A DNA stretch of 64,000 nt from Diphasiastrum complanatum (taxonomy: Eukaryota; Streptophyta; Lycopodiopsida; Lycopodiales; Lycopodiaceae): positions 17,334,809-17,398,808 of the forward strand of contig CM055107.1 in NCBI GenBank assembly GCA_029204225.1, written 5' to 3'. Shown in pieces: positions 12,892 through 24,900 of the stretch (the first letter of the stretch is position 1; every line of letters begins with the position of its first letter). The notes beneath the pieces are model-generated. The model had not been told where the DNA came from, made no database searches, and saw only the letters and a program-made list of their open reading frames with translations. The translations under genes were made by a program, and so were the position numbers.

Positions 12892-14606
12892 TTGGTTGTA
12901 TCTACTTTCTTCAAAAGCTATGGTATTTGCCACTTCCTAGTCTTCAAAGCTTATGTTGAGAAACATTTTTCTTTCAAAGTTAAAGCTTTAAGATGTGATG
13001 GAGGAGGTAAATACATCTCTAACAAGTTCTATGATTATTGTGAGGGTGAAAGGATTAAGAGAGAGTTTTCTTGTGCTTATTCTCCATCTGGAAATGGAGT
13101 TATTGAAAGAAAAAATCGATCTCTATGTGAATGCGCGAATCTTTTCACCAAGGAGATCACAAAGAGAAAGATTTGAGCCTAAGAGGCTTACATATGGAGA
13201 TAAAGGCAAGCAAGTGGAACTCAACTCCACTAACTATGCTTATTTTGTGTCACATGAGGAGCCAAAGGATGTATAAGATGCACTCAATTCAAAGGAATGG
13301 TTTCTAGCCATGAAGGAGGAATATGATGCTTTGATTGCCAACAAGACATGGGAGCTTGTGGATCTTCCATCCAACAAGCACGCCATTGGTTGCAATGGAT
13401 TTTTCGAGTCAAATATAATCAAGATGGCACAATCAACAAGTACAAGGCAAGACTTTGTGCAAAGGGTTTTGCTCAAGTTTATAAAATTGATTATGAAAGT
13501 CTCTATGGACTAAAGCAAGCTCCAAGATCGTGGTATTCTCGACTTAACACTTTTCTTGATTCACTAGGATTTAATCGTAGTAACTATTATCCTTCCTTGT
13601 ATGTCAAGTTTTATGATAGAGATATTGTCATTCTTCTCATTTATGTTGATGATATCATACTAACAGGAAGTTGTATCAAGTTAGTTGAGGAAACCAAAGT
13701 TGCACTTGGAAAATAATTCAAGATGCAGATGTTGGAAAAATTCATTACATATTAGGATTAGAGATTGACTTCCATAATGAGAAAGCATTTGTATGTCAAT
13801 CCAAGTATGCTCTTTCAATGTTACAAAAGTTCAATATGCTAGATTGTAAGAGTATTAAAACTCCTATGGAGCAGATTGTAAAAGACCCTAACAAAGGTGA
13901 TGAAAGATCCTTCGTGGACATCACTCTTTTAAGGAGTCTTATAGGCTCCTTAATTTGGCTCACCATAACTAGGCCTAATATAAATTTTAGTGCTCATAAG
14001 TTGAGCCAAGCTATGCAAAATCCTTCTATTCATTATTGGAAAATGGCCAAAAGGGTACTCAGATACATATCTTCAACTTATGATTATGGTTTTTCATTTA
14101 AAAGTGAAGATCTTTCTATAGTTGGCTATTCTGACTCAGATTTTGCAAGTGATAAAGAAGATCGGAAATCTACAAGTGCATATGTCATATATCCTGGAAG
14201 AAACTTAATATCTTGGCTTTCTAAAAAGCAAGATACTATATCACTCTCATCTTGTGAAGCTGAATATAAGGCACTTACTACTACAACAAAAGAAGTGCTA
14301 TGGATCAAGAGGTTGCTAGTGGATCTAAAGATAATCAAAGAAGATGATCTACCTATGATCATGTGTGACAATATTTCAGCACAAGCCCTTGCCAACAATC
14401 CAATATTTCATGCAAGGAGCAAACACATCAAGGTTGCACATCACTTTGTGAGAGAGAAGCTCATTGGAGGGAAAATCTACTTGGAGAACATCGACACATC
14501 ATCTTGTATTGCAGATTTGCTCACCAAACCTTTGAGCAAAAAATCCTTCATCAAGCATAGAGCCAATCTTGGAATAATACCAAGATTCATGTTCAAGTCA
14601 ACATAG
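12892..14606 (+). pseudogene. Ty1/copia pol with internal deletions
   Basis: A + strand copia missing large blocks. 12,892-13,176 is integrase core (FKAYVEKHFSFKVKALRCDG, then NGVIERKNRSLCECA, giving D and E). The sequence then jumps to the linker (PKRLTYGDKGKQVE, ~13,175) and the start of RT (LVDLPSNKHAIGCNG, where a Lys-Trp is expected after the Cys). At about 13,500 the reading goes straight from KIDYESL to YGLKQAPRSWY, so RT fingers and motif A are deleted. YVDDIILTG remains at ~13,645. A frameshift precedes RNase H (13,818-14,606), which retains GYSDSDFASD, SLSSCEAEYKA and CDNISAQALANNP. The integrase is closely similar to the element at 60.3-62 kb. Confidence 0.9.
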
Positions 14607-14621
14607 ATTGTTTTAGGAGGG

Positions 14622-15396
14622 TGTTGAAAATGAAAAATCATATATCTTGACGGCTTGTCACAAAAATTTTTCTATGCAAGTTTGTTGTTTCATAATGTAA
14701 ATGCCAAATTTGGCCTAGAAGGAACTCGACCTATATGGGTTTCTCAAGTCTAGGTTGTAGTATACAACTTGCATATGGATTGTAAACTTAGAAATGTCAG
14801 TAATATGCTTGTAGAAAGTCGTGGCATATCACATGCAATGGTTGTAAGTGATCCATAGTGATATGCAAGGCATGCAAAAAGTGAAATGGACACATGCATG
14901 ATGATTTGTACAATTCTAGTTTAAAAAATGACACTTGGTAAAAGTAGGTAGACATGCATGCATGAGATGTGACAAATGTCACTAATTCTCTAGTTTTCAC
15001 TCATAGAAGTGGATGGAAGGTGGATGGATGTGATTCTACCTTGAGCTACCTCAAACTCCATAAATATGTGTAGACATTCTCATAATCTTTGATGAAGTAC
15101 CAAGCTTTGAAGCTATTCCATGCCATTTTGGATTCACACTATCATTTGTTTGATTATTGCTCTCTCTTTCTCTCTTTAACTCGTGTTGAGGCTTATGCTC
15201 ATGCACGAAATTCTTGTTCTTTTTCTCTCTTGTAATCAAAGCTATCATTTTTTTATTCTTAGCATTCTAGATTGTGATTAAGCCATATTATTCTGTACTA
15301 GATCTTGATATTCAATCTAGAATCAGTTTGTGTGCTAATCATAAAGCTTAATAAGATCATTTACATTTGAGGATCATTCTCCACACGTGTGAAATT
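14622..15396 (+). repeat. 3' LTR of the 12.9-14.6 kb copia
   Basis: A purine-rich tract (ttttaggaggg) follows the RNase H stop codon and leads into TGTTGAAAATG, the expected start of an LTR. The region ends with the family-typical block gatcttgatattcaatctag and ccacacgtgtgaaatt near 15,395; the exact end is uncertain because the following sequence does not give a clean CA end or target duplication. The reverse-strand 65-codon open frame inside is incidental. Confidence 0.75.
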
Positions 15397-15478
15397 GCTG
15401 AAAATTTTGTCACTATCGGCTAGTAGGATTAGGTTCTGTGAGAAGCTTATCAGGCTATAGAAATAGTTCTGATGTTAA

Positions 15479-16330
15479 GCTGCTTAAAAAATTAGATGAA
15501 TTTTGATATTAAAGCTCTAAATAATCAGAGAATAGTAATCTATCGCTCTGATACCATGTTGGGGAAGTATGAGAAGTTCCCTCGGTGCGTGCACTATTGG
15601 TAATAATAGGCAAACACAATAATGAAGTTAAGTTTAGAGCTAGGTGCGCGGTGATAGCGGAAGCAAGAGCAGACAATCAAACAAAGCAATCAGAAGATCA
15701 GACAGAGAGCGGAAAGCATTACAAATATTGATAGAACCTTAATGCAAAACTAGATAGCACTTTATTCAGACTGATTGTAACAAAATACTAGTCAGTGATG
15801 CAGGTGAGCACAATACAATAGCGGACGAAACTGTAGAACATCTTAACAGACAAATCTCGGTTCTACTAACAAAGTGCATAGTTTAATTGACAAAGGCTGA
15901 GAAATCGCTTAAAAAATCAGATGAATTCTAATATTAAAGCTCTAAATAATTAATGGAAAAGTAATTTATCGCTTCGGATACCATGTTGGGGAAGTGTGAG
16001 AAGTTCCCTCGGTGCGTGCACTATTGGTAACAATAGGTGAACACAATAATGAAGTTAAGTTTAGAGCTAGGTGTGCGGTGATAGCAGAAGCAAGAGCAGA
16101 CAATCAAACAAAGCAATCAAAAGGTCAGACAGAGAGCGGAAAGCATTGCAAATATTGATAGAACCTGAATGCAGAACTAGACAGCACTTTATTCAGATTG
16201 ATTATAACAAAATATAGGTCAATGATGCAGGTGAGCACAATACAATAGCGGACAAAATTGTAGAACACCTTAACAGACAAATCTCGATTCTACTAACAAA
16301 GTGCACAGTTTAATTGACAAAGGCTAAGAA
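15479..16330 (-). repeat. 427-bp tandem duplication of primer site plus LTR start
   Basis: Two units, about 15,479-15,905 and 15,906-16,330, share nearly all their sequence. Each contains gctctgatacca (15,545-15,556, intact) or gcttcggatacca (15,971-15,983, decayed), the reverse complement of the initiator-Met primer binding site, followed by TGTTGGGGAAG, the inner end of a reverse-strand LTR, at 15,557 and 15,984. The duplicated unit is therefore leader plus primer site plus about 345 bases of LTR. The second unit continues into further LTR sequence to its right. Confidence 0.85.
15545..15556 (-). promoter_or_regulatory. Primer binding site (initiator-Met tRNA), reverse strand
   Basis: The reverse complement reads TGGTATCAGAGC, the standard plant copia/gypsy primer binding site for initiator methionine tRNA. 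It directly abuts TGTTGGGG on its right, the LTR inner end in reverse orientation. Confidence 0.8.
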
Positions 16331-16803
16331 ACGAACTCAAACTCGAAAGTATCTCGAAACTCGAAAGATTTGCAAACACTATCTTGTCGCAAAATATATT
16401 CATTCTTGTTCAATCTCGAACTCGAAAGATTCGCGGACAATATCTTGTCCCGAAATATTTTTTATTCTTGTTCAAACTCAAACTCGAAACATTTGCAAAG
16501 CTGTCGTGAAACTATCGCCTGTCGTGACATTGGCGCCTGTCGCAAAACCTGTCACGAACTGTCAACTGTCGCAAAACTGTCACGAACAAAAATCATTCGA
16601 GTCTGGATACAAAACATTTTTAAGTCTGGATACAGAACGTTTGTTGAATATCAACCATCGTAATGGTTAGATCTACTGTTACAGAAGTAAAAGGCCAAAA
16701 GACCTATCTTGTAACAATATAATTACATGTGCATTACTCCTTGTAAACACACAACAGAGAAACAAGACAGCAAGAGATGTATATTGAAGATTCAAAATCA
16801 GAA
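16331..16803. repeat. Simple aaactcgaaa / ctgtcgcaaaac repeats in LTR remainder
   Basis: Bases 16,325-16,500 repeat variants of aaactcgaaag and tatcttgtc(g)c(a/g)aaatat, each with tattcttgttcaa in between; 16,500-16,590 repeats ctgtcgcaaaactgtcacgaac. This appears to be the rest of the reverse-strand LTR started at 15,984. The short open frames here are incidental. Confidence 0.55.
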
Positions 16804-17229
16804 TTATAAAAATTCATGAGTAAGCTTAAAATCTTTGTCTTCTGGATAGAGTGGAGGTAACATAAGATGAACCACAGAAGACAGAAATGGATAAGGATAA
16901 TGCAAAGCATGTTGCGAGGAAGACGCAAAACCACCAACTATAGAGGAGAGCATCTCTCGCATCTCTGCGATGGTCTTCTCCATATTATCCATGCAAGCTT
17001 GCACAGAAGAAGAAACATCAGCAGATGAACTAGTAGCCACTAAAAGTGGGTTACGATCAGGGCTAAGCATAGGGTTGGGTGGTGGTGATGGGAGGGCAAC
17101 AGGTGGACTGAGCATAATATCAACTCTATCATCTTCCATTATGAAACAAAAACAAAGACAACACAAAATCAAGCTAGAAATTGCACTTATTGAAACACAC
17201 TTAGGAAAGGAAAATGTGGAAATTTTCAA
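16804..17229 (-). CDS. Possible gag N-terminal fragment (unassigned)
   Basis: A reverse-strand open frame of 141 codons, of which the part from MEDDRVDIMLSPPVALPSPP onward looks most protein-like: Pro/Ser-rich, then a short amphipathic helix (QACMDNMEKTIAEMREMLSS), and a downstream PPLYPEDKDF. This is the composition of a gypsy-type gag start. To its right (17,384-17,394) lies gcgccaaatcg, whose reverse complement contains tttggcgcc, similar to another known primer-binding-site class in plant LTR elements, at a plausible leader distance. I infer a truncated reverse-strand gypsy leader and gag start, with low certainty. Confidence 0.4.
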   Translation of the reverse strand: MKISTFSFPKCVSISAISSLILCCLCFCFIMEDDRVDIMLSPPVALPSPPPNPMLSPDRNPLLVATSSSADVSSSVQACMDNMEKTIAEMREMLSSIVGGFASSSQHALHYPYPFLSSVVHLMLPPLYPEDKDFKLTHEFL

Positions 17230-17408
17230 CTTATTGACAATTTAGAACTGAAAGAGAAAAAGGCATCTGGAAAGTAATAAAACTCTGGGAAAAACACAAA
17301 GCCAAGGACAGGTGGTACTTCCCTTGCATCCTACGCTGGTACAAAAGTCAGTAAAAAACTTTTTTTTTGGGCGCCAAATCGATTTGAAAGTCGAAAAAAA
17401 CAGGTTGT

Positions 17409-17705
17409 TTGACGTCGAATTTCTTCACAGGTCTCATAATTTCAAGGTCCGACACTGAGTTCTGTGAAGCTTGTCAGAAAGACAAGCAACATCGGATTCC
17501 ATTCACGCATGAGAGAAGAAGAGCCAAGGAAGTTCTTGAGTTCGTCCACTCTGATGTTTGTGGACCGATGAAGATGGATTTGCTCTCAGGTTCGAGATAT
17601 TTTCTAACGTTCATAGATGATTATAGCCGAATGACCACGATCTACTACTTGAAGAAGAAATCCAAAGCGTTTGATTCCTTCAAGAAGTTCATGGCATTTG
17701 CAGAG
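17409..17705 (+). pseudogene. Copia pre-integrase/integrase fragment
   Basis: An open reading with CEACQKDKQHRIPF (the zinc-binding end of pre-integrase), VHSDVCGPMKM and FLTFIDDYSRMTTIYYLKKK (first catalytic Asp region), then SFKKFMAFAE. It stops being copia-like at about 17,705, where unrelated sequence begins although the frame stays open to 17,819. No other parts of this element are near, so it is a roughly 300-base fragment. Confidence 0.85.
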
Positions 17706-18540
17706 CTTTTCAAGAACCGTCAATTGGCAGTAGGTCACCCTCTTATAGGCCCAACCTGCACCCTTAACAACAGAAACCGAAGAAAAATCGGAGCAGTTAC
17801 ACCGAATCCAAAAATTTGACTTGGTTTTGGTGAAACAGAGACAAATCTGTCCCAAAACCGGTGTATGATGGCTATATAGGATTGTTATGGATGCTAGGAA
17901 CATGCTCCCAAATCTGATCAGGATTTGAGAAGGTTCCAGTGAGTTATGAGCGAAAAACCTTTAGAAAAAATGTGTTGGCCCTCTAAAACTTTGAAATTTT
18001 CTAAAAATCTCAGAATTTGCAGCGTGAATCCCTACTGATCTACAGCGACTCTAGCTAGAAATGATCTGAGATAGATCTCCCTCAAATATGAGCACTATAG
18101 ACCAAGTTATGGTGAAAAAACCAAGCTTTTTCTCACTTTCTCTCTCTAGAACGGACGTTTCTCTCTCTAGAACGAGGCTCTAATACCAATTGTCACAAGC
18201 CAATCATTCCAAGCTCGTGAATTCTAGAAGCCGGTGTGTAGAATGAACCTCCCAACTTTAGGCGCCCCCTCATTGAGCCCTTCTACCTGCTATTCCCGTC
18301 AACTGGCACATGGCATCCACCTGTGGGTGATCAGTCCACTTGGCATGCCTGGCCCCTGTGACCTATGAATACTGAGTGACTCATAGGGTACCACACCCAT
18401 GCTTCACAAAGACCTGTGACACTCTTGGTCACCCCAACTACTTGCCAACAAGACACACCGCATCTCTAACAGCTTGCCAGGTGGCCACACCGGGTCACTG
18501 CTCATGACGCACCGGTCCCAACTTGGGACAGATATGTTAG
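17706..18540 (-). repeat. Reverse-strand LTR element leader, primer site and LTR start
   Basis: At 18,177-18,190 ggctctaatacca is the reverse complement of TGGTATTAGAGCC, a one-base variant of the initiator-Met primer site. Right of it begins TGTCACAAGCCAATC, a plausible LTR end. The sequence at 17,706-18,176 would be leader; it has no long open frame and contains a duplicated ctctctctagaac phrase. The LTR's outer end is not clear, and I leave the extent to about 18,540 as an estimate. Confidence 0.5.
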
Positions 18541-19400
18541 AATTACTATTAATGGGCAATGTCACTTTGTTATTTATAGACATACTTGAACTATTCTCTT
18601 TGGCTAGAAAACAAAAAGCTAGTCTTCCACATTTATAGAAATATTCCCTGTAAAATAGGATCTAATGGAATCTTCCTATCTTATCTATACTTATCCACAC
18701 ATGTGAATGGTATCTTAACATGTGTGAGTAATACTCATTCACATGGAAGTCCAATCTATTTACAAAAAGTTTGACCAATTTGACCATTTTCAAGATTCTA
18801 CTCAAAGGTCAATTTCACACTAGTGTGGATCAAGCTAAAACCAATCTAACTTAATAAAAATGACTTATGTACATTCTTTCACACGTGGGAACGGACTCCA
18901 CACGTGTGAGATCCTATCAAGCTCAAATAACTTGAGATCTACAAGATACAACAAGCTGGAAGTGATATTTTAACATTGAGGAGGGCAGAGATCTTCTACT
19001 GGAGAATTTTCAAGAGATCATGCACTGGGGCACTATCTGAAGTCCTTCAAAAATAATGAGATAAGTGTTGCCCATTCAAAGTTTCATCAACATGGTGAAA
19101 CAGCCACTCAGAGATAGCATAGATTACATGGCTTCGATCCGTAACCTATTGTACTCATTTACTTCTGTTTCGTATTATGGCAATCAAGGCACTATCTCAT
19201 TTTCTTGGAGGACATGATTTCAATAAGGTGCATAAAATATTTTTTGTAAAAAAAAACTATTGCGGTTAAAATTTTAGGATATGGACTAGTGAATTCCATG
19301 CTCGGATCATCTCATTTTGCAGTGTATGCTACTTACGTTGATCTGAGTAAGCGTGAAAACTATGAGCTATTGGATCCATACGAAAGAAGAAAATTGTTGC
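18541..19400. other. Gene-free stretch with LTR-like palindromes
   Basis: No gene is supported. 18,880-18,908 has cacacgtggg and the perfect palindrome CACACGTGTG, a combination seen near the ends of LTRs elsewhere in this window, so an LTR relic is likely. Confidence 0.4.
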
Positions 19401-19406
19401 ATGATT

Positions 19407-21213
19407 CTAAGTTGCAACTTTCATTGGAAAAAATATCGGAAGCAGATTAGATACTGCTGAATTGTGCTTTGTAAATATTTTATTTAATATACAAAATTTT
19501 ATTGTGTCTCTATAGCCTACTGGCTTGTATAAATCTGCATGCTTTTTGAAATTTTTTATAATCCGTCGATTTTGTATTATGACGAATTTGGATTCTCCTG
19601 TAAAACCATTGGAAAAGTTGTAGTATATAGCTGTTTTTTGTGCTAGTCCCACCACGTTGTGTACTTTTATGAAATGCCGCTCTTGCTTGCCAATGAGATT
19701 TTTTCATTCCTTGCGATGACCATATGCTAAGACTTCCACTATTTCTTGCAAAGAATGTCGAATGGTATCGTAATATGTGTTGCATGTCATATAAACATAA
19801 TCTAAATCAGTACCAAAAGTATCTAATTTAATTGCACATATTTGTCTGTCGTAGGGTAAAATCAAAATCTTACCATATAATGTCATGGTCTTCTTTCAGC
19901 ACCTATAAGAGAATACAAAAACGTGATTAGCCTCATAATATTGACACAGAGAAGATTTAAGAGTTTAACATGTCTTTTTTTTTTTAAGATGAACTGGTCA
20001 TGGGATTGGAAACTTTTTAATATTTACCTGTACAAATGTCTCATTTATCATCTTAAACATTGTTGCATATGCTTCCCTACTGATGCTAGAAAAGTCACAT
20101 GCCCCTGAAGCAATGTAGTGTCTAGTATTTTTCTTACTTCATCCATAATGCTATCAGTAACTGAAGCCTTAATCTTTTTCATTTTGTTATTATTTAGCAT
20201 TCATTTCATAGACTTGAAGTCAAGATAGAGCCTAGTGAGTTTCCAATTGAAATCTCATCAGCCAAATGGTCTTCAACAACCAATGTTGATCTGCATTGCA
20301 AACATAATGTTCATGAAAATGTTAGTAGATTAGGACGCTCATAGTATTCACAACAGTATATAATAAGCAAATCAACGAAAAGTTGAAATGAATAAATCAA
20401 AAAGTTCAAGCAATATTCAATACCAAATAAGCTATAACCTACTTGAATGCACGAATTCGCTTTTTCTATGACCTCCTCTAGATGATAGATCACATATATC
20501 CTGTTTACTAGTCTTTTTCTCTTGTTGCTTCGAACCTTTCTGTTGAGCACATCATATCTTTAACAAGAGACAAATATGACATACGCATGGATTGAAATGC
20601 AATTTTTATCTCATCATTACTAGTTGTATAATGATGCAAAGAAGATTTCAACCTTTGGATCTCCTCCTTGAGCATCTCATTTTCATCCAAACAAGTTTTC
20701 ATCTTTGTAGATTTTTCTTCGCACTCCTTTGATATTTTCCTTGATTCCTCTTCCAAATTATGTATTATTTGCATTGAATGTGCATTCCCATAGAGCATCA
20801 AATTCTCACAGTAACCCAAAAGGCCATTTTTACCATGACACATATAGATTATTAACTGACTCACCGAATGAAAATCTGGATGTTGTAATGAACATGGATC
20901 AATAGGATACAATGTTCTTGATGACCATAAATCTACATGTTTTAGCTTTTCCTCCCTATATCGGACCATATCAGAAGCTGACAATTTGGGTTGCTTTGAA
21001 TTTCTCGTCTTGAGCGGAGCATATTTTGGTGACAGATCCACATGAAGATGATAAAGCTTTGTCATTAGTACAATAGTATAGTAACAAACAACACAATGAC
21101 AATAACAAAGCTGGAGATGGTGCTAACGACTCTGCTGGAGATAGAGATGGCGCCAAACACTTGTTTTTGACCCTGGAGATAGAGATGGCGTAGGCTTGTT
21201 TCAGAAATGTCAC
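19407..21213 (-). pseudogene. Possible spliced gene or pseudogene with coiled coil
   Basis: The reverse strand reads like broken exons. The largest (20,508-21,065) has an ATG and 185 codons; residues ~100-150 (HNLEEESRKISKECEEKSTK and on) have coiled-coil character. A second candidate exon (20,028-20,290) has an acceptor tgcag before 20,290 and a donor CAG|GTAAAT after 20,028. It contains a stop and a frameshift but ends in a coherent ACDFSSISREAYATMFKMIN. A third (19,874-19,902) follows an acceptor ttatag and ends at GTAAGA. Further left, 19,886-19,407 is one frame with a single stop near 19,706. I recognise no family. It may be a decayed host gene or a captured fragment; it sits immediately left of the copia inserted at 21,329. 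Confidence 0.35.
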
Positions 21214-21328
21214 TCCTAATTCAAACTTTTGAGTGTTCCCAACTATTGGGAGGGATATTTCAGCATTTTGAGAAATTATATTTTAACTGTGGTTAAAAAC
21301 CAGTGAAGTTTGATGTGACTAAACTAAG

Positions 21329-21978
21329 TGTGAAAGATTTCAGATCCTTAAGATCCAACCTACTTGAATGATCTTTGGTTAGAAAGAGAAATAGACTACC
21401 AATTTCACCAATGTAGAAAAATCAGCATCTACACACAATTTGAGATGCAAACACTAATAGAACTTGATCAAACTTGAATGAAATGATTATGTACTGTTGC
21501 TGTCCGTACAAAACCAGCAAGCTACTGTATTTAACATGTGTGGATCCAAAAATAACAAATATAGATCATTCTACACATAGAATTGCAAGCAATCACCAAG
21601 ATAGTGCACCAATGGATAGTAGAACCCAAGAGAACCATGTATAAGCACGAAATGAGATAGAGAAGAGAGAAGATGACTCTCTCCACGAGTTACATCCTTT
21701 TATAGCAGGTCCAAACCCTATTTGGCCACTTGGCTTTCCCACCAAAATGCTAACCCTATCAATTTTGGGTCTAAATTCAATGTACCCAACTTATTCAAAT
21801 TGAATCTACTCAAACTCGCATTCTATCTTTCCCACACTTTCAAAAACTCTTTATTCAAATGAAATTTAGACTAATGAACTTTTAAAAGTCAACCTCTAAG
21901 TCTAAAACAAGTTTTGGCCTCAATATGCCAAATATGAAAATATTGCAAAATGTGATGAAACTAGTTGAATCTTTCACA
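21329..21978 (-). repeat. 3' LTR of the 21-27 kb copia
   Basis: 650 bases beginning tgtgaaagatttcagatcc and ending gaatctttcaca. By eye it is very similar to the right LTR. On its inner side ctccctcttc is the polypurine tract in reverse orientation. Confidence 0.95.
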
Positions 21979-24900
21979 CTCCCTCTTCAACTAGTTTTAG
22001 CATAGACTTTGATAATACTCCAAGTGAAGTCCTATGCTTCATGAACAAGTCTTTTCCCAATGCTTTGGTGAAGATATCAGCTACACATTCCCTTGAAGAC
22101 ACATGTTGAAGCTCCACCTCCTTTGCAATGACTCGCTCCTCACAAAATGATATTGTATCTCAATATGCTTGCTCCTAGCATGGAAGATAGGATTGGATGC
22201 CATTCTTTGGTCTGATTGATTGTCACAAAAGATGATTGGGCTCTCTGAAAAATCCAGCAAGTGAAGATCCTTGATCATCCTCTTGATCCATACCATCTCC
22301 TTTGTGTAATGTGTAAGAGCTTTGTACTCGGCCTCACTAGATGACAATGAGATAGTGGCTTGTTTCTTTGACATCCATGATATAGCTCCATCACCTATGA
22401 AAATACAATAAGAACTAATGGATTTCCTATTCATTACATCTCCAGCATAGTCCGAATCTGAACATCCAAAAATATTAGGTGATGATCCCTCATACAATAT
22501 GCCAAAATCTCGAGTTCCAATGATGTACCTCAAAACTCGCTTTCCTAGCTTCCAATGCTCCTCACTAGGATCTTGCATAAATTGACTCAATCTTCCAACA
22601 CAATAGCTTAGATCAGGTCTAGTAATGGTTAGATAGATGAGTGAATCAACTAGCTTTCTATAGAGAGTAATGTCCTTGAAAGATCTTTCATTACCTCTTA
22701 TAGTAAGCTTTACATGAGACTCCATAGGTGTATCAATAGCTTTTGCATCTACCATATGAAATCTTTCTAGAATAGAATTAGCATACTTCTCTTGACGAAT
22801 GAAAGTAGATCGAGAAGATCTAATGACTTCTATTCCTAAAATGTAATGCAAATTACCAAGATCATGCACCTCAAACTCCTTCTTAAGAGCATTCTTGATA
22901 TCCTCCACATCTTGATTGTCTCCACCACTCAAGATGATATCATCCACATAGATTAGCAAGATGGTAACATCATTTCCAGCAAACCTATAATAAAGTGAAT
23001 GATCATACTCACTCATAACAAAGCCTTGAGAGAGTAAAAAAGTGTTAAGCTTAGCATACCAACTCCTTGGTGCTTGCTTAAGGCCATACAAACTCTTTTG
23101 TAGAAGACACACATGATTTGGCTTTGTTGATGAGATGTAGCTCTCAGGTTGCTCCATGTATACTTCCTCCTCAAGATCACCATTCAAGAATGCATTTGAA
23201 ATGTCCATTTGCCATAGATCCAATCCATAAAGTGTAGCAAGTGAAATGATGACTCGAATGTTTACCATCTTTGCCACGGGTGCAAAGGTCTCATCATAGT
23301 CAATTCCTTGTTGTTGAGCATATCCTTTTGCCACTAAACTTGCCTTGTACTTGTTGATAGATCCATCTTGGATTGTCTTCACCTTGAAGATCCATTTGCA
23401 TCCAATAGCTTTCTTGTCCTTAGGCAACTCCACCAATCTCCATGTTCCATTCTTCATAAGAGCTTGATACTCAAGATCCATTGCTTGGATCCACTCCTCT
23501 TCTTTCCATGCTTGATCTACACTTGTAGGCTCATCCAAAGAGGTTAGGAAAGCAGCATAATTTCCAGAAACTACTTGCTTACCCTTTTGATCATATGTGA
23601 GCCTTGAAGGTACTTGTCTTTCTCTTGATGTTCTCCTTGGCTTTTGACTTGATGAAGGTCCATCATCACCACCATCCAAAGTAGGATCCTTCTCATCAAC
23701 ATCAAGAATGTTAGATCCATCTACTTTACCATCAATCATGCTTGAAGACACCTTTGGAATGTTTCCCTCATCAAAAATGACATCTCTACCAACAATCACT
23801 TTGTTAGTAGAAGGAATGTAAACCTTTTAGGCTTTACTCACCTCACTATGTCCAACAAAAATACCTCTTCTTGAAGATGGATCCTCCTTGGTCCTATCAT
23901 CAAGAGTAATGTTGACATAGCATGTGCATCCAAAGGTTCTTAGAAAGTTGACACTCGGCCTCCTCTTGAATAGCATCTCAAAAGGTGTCCTTCCATCCAA
24001 AATAGCACTCGGCCACCTATTGCACAAGAAATTGGCACACAACAAAGCTTGATCCCAAAATGGTTTGTCAAGATTAGCACTTAACCTCATAGCTTTAGCA
24101 CTTTCACATAAAGTTCTATTATTCCTTTCAGCCACTCCATTTTGTTGTGGGGTCCTTGATGTTGTATACTCCCTCTTGATCCCATGCTCATTACAAAAGG
24201 CCTTGAACTTGTTAGATATGTACTCACCACCATTGTCACCTCTCAAGCACTTGATCTTTGTGGAAAATTGGTTCTCCCTTGCATTCTTGGACTTGACAAA
24301 GACATCATCCACTTCATCTTTGCTCTTTAGTAGATAGATCCAACAAAATCTACTAAAATCATCAATGAATGTTACATACATCTTAGCTCCACTATTGCTA
24401 ATTGTAGTAAATCCATGAATATCCGAATGTACAAGTTGAAAAGGCTTTGTAGATCTAGAAATAGATCTAGTATAAGGTAGTCTATGTGACTTAGACAAAG
24501 CACACGACTCACAAACATGCTTGTCATTACTTAAGAAACTTGGAAGACCAATCACAACCTTCTTCCTTGCCATTACCTCCAATGACTTGAAGTTGAAGTG
24601 TCCCATCCTTTTGTGCCAAACCTCTTGAATAGAAATTTGCTCCCTTGCAACACATCCAACTTGGTTAGCAATAATACAAGCATCAAGTTTGAACAACTTC
24701 CCTTGCCTTTTACCTTTTCCAAACAAGACATCCTTCCTTTTGATCAAACAAGCATCTCCATCAAACTCCACATTGAGGCCCTTACTTAGCATTTGACTCA
24801 CACTAAGCAAATTCTTGGTAATAGATGGAATAAACAAGACATCCTCCAAATGAACATTCCTATTTGTAGAGAGAGAAATAGGAATTGTGCCAATCTCTTT

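Noticed and set aside
15479-16330. CRISPR-like array
   Set aside because: The units are 427 bases long and contain an LTR primer site; no short repeats with regular unique spacers occur anywhere in the window.
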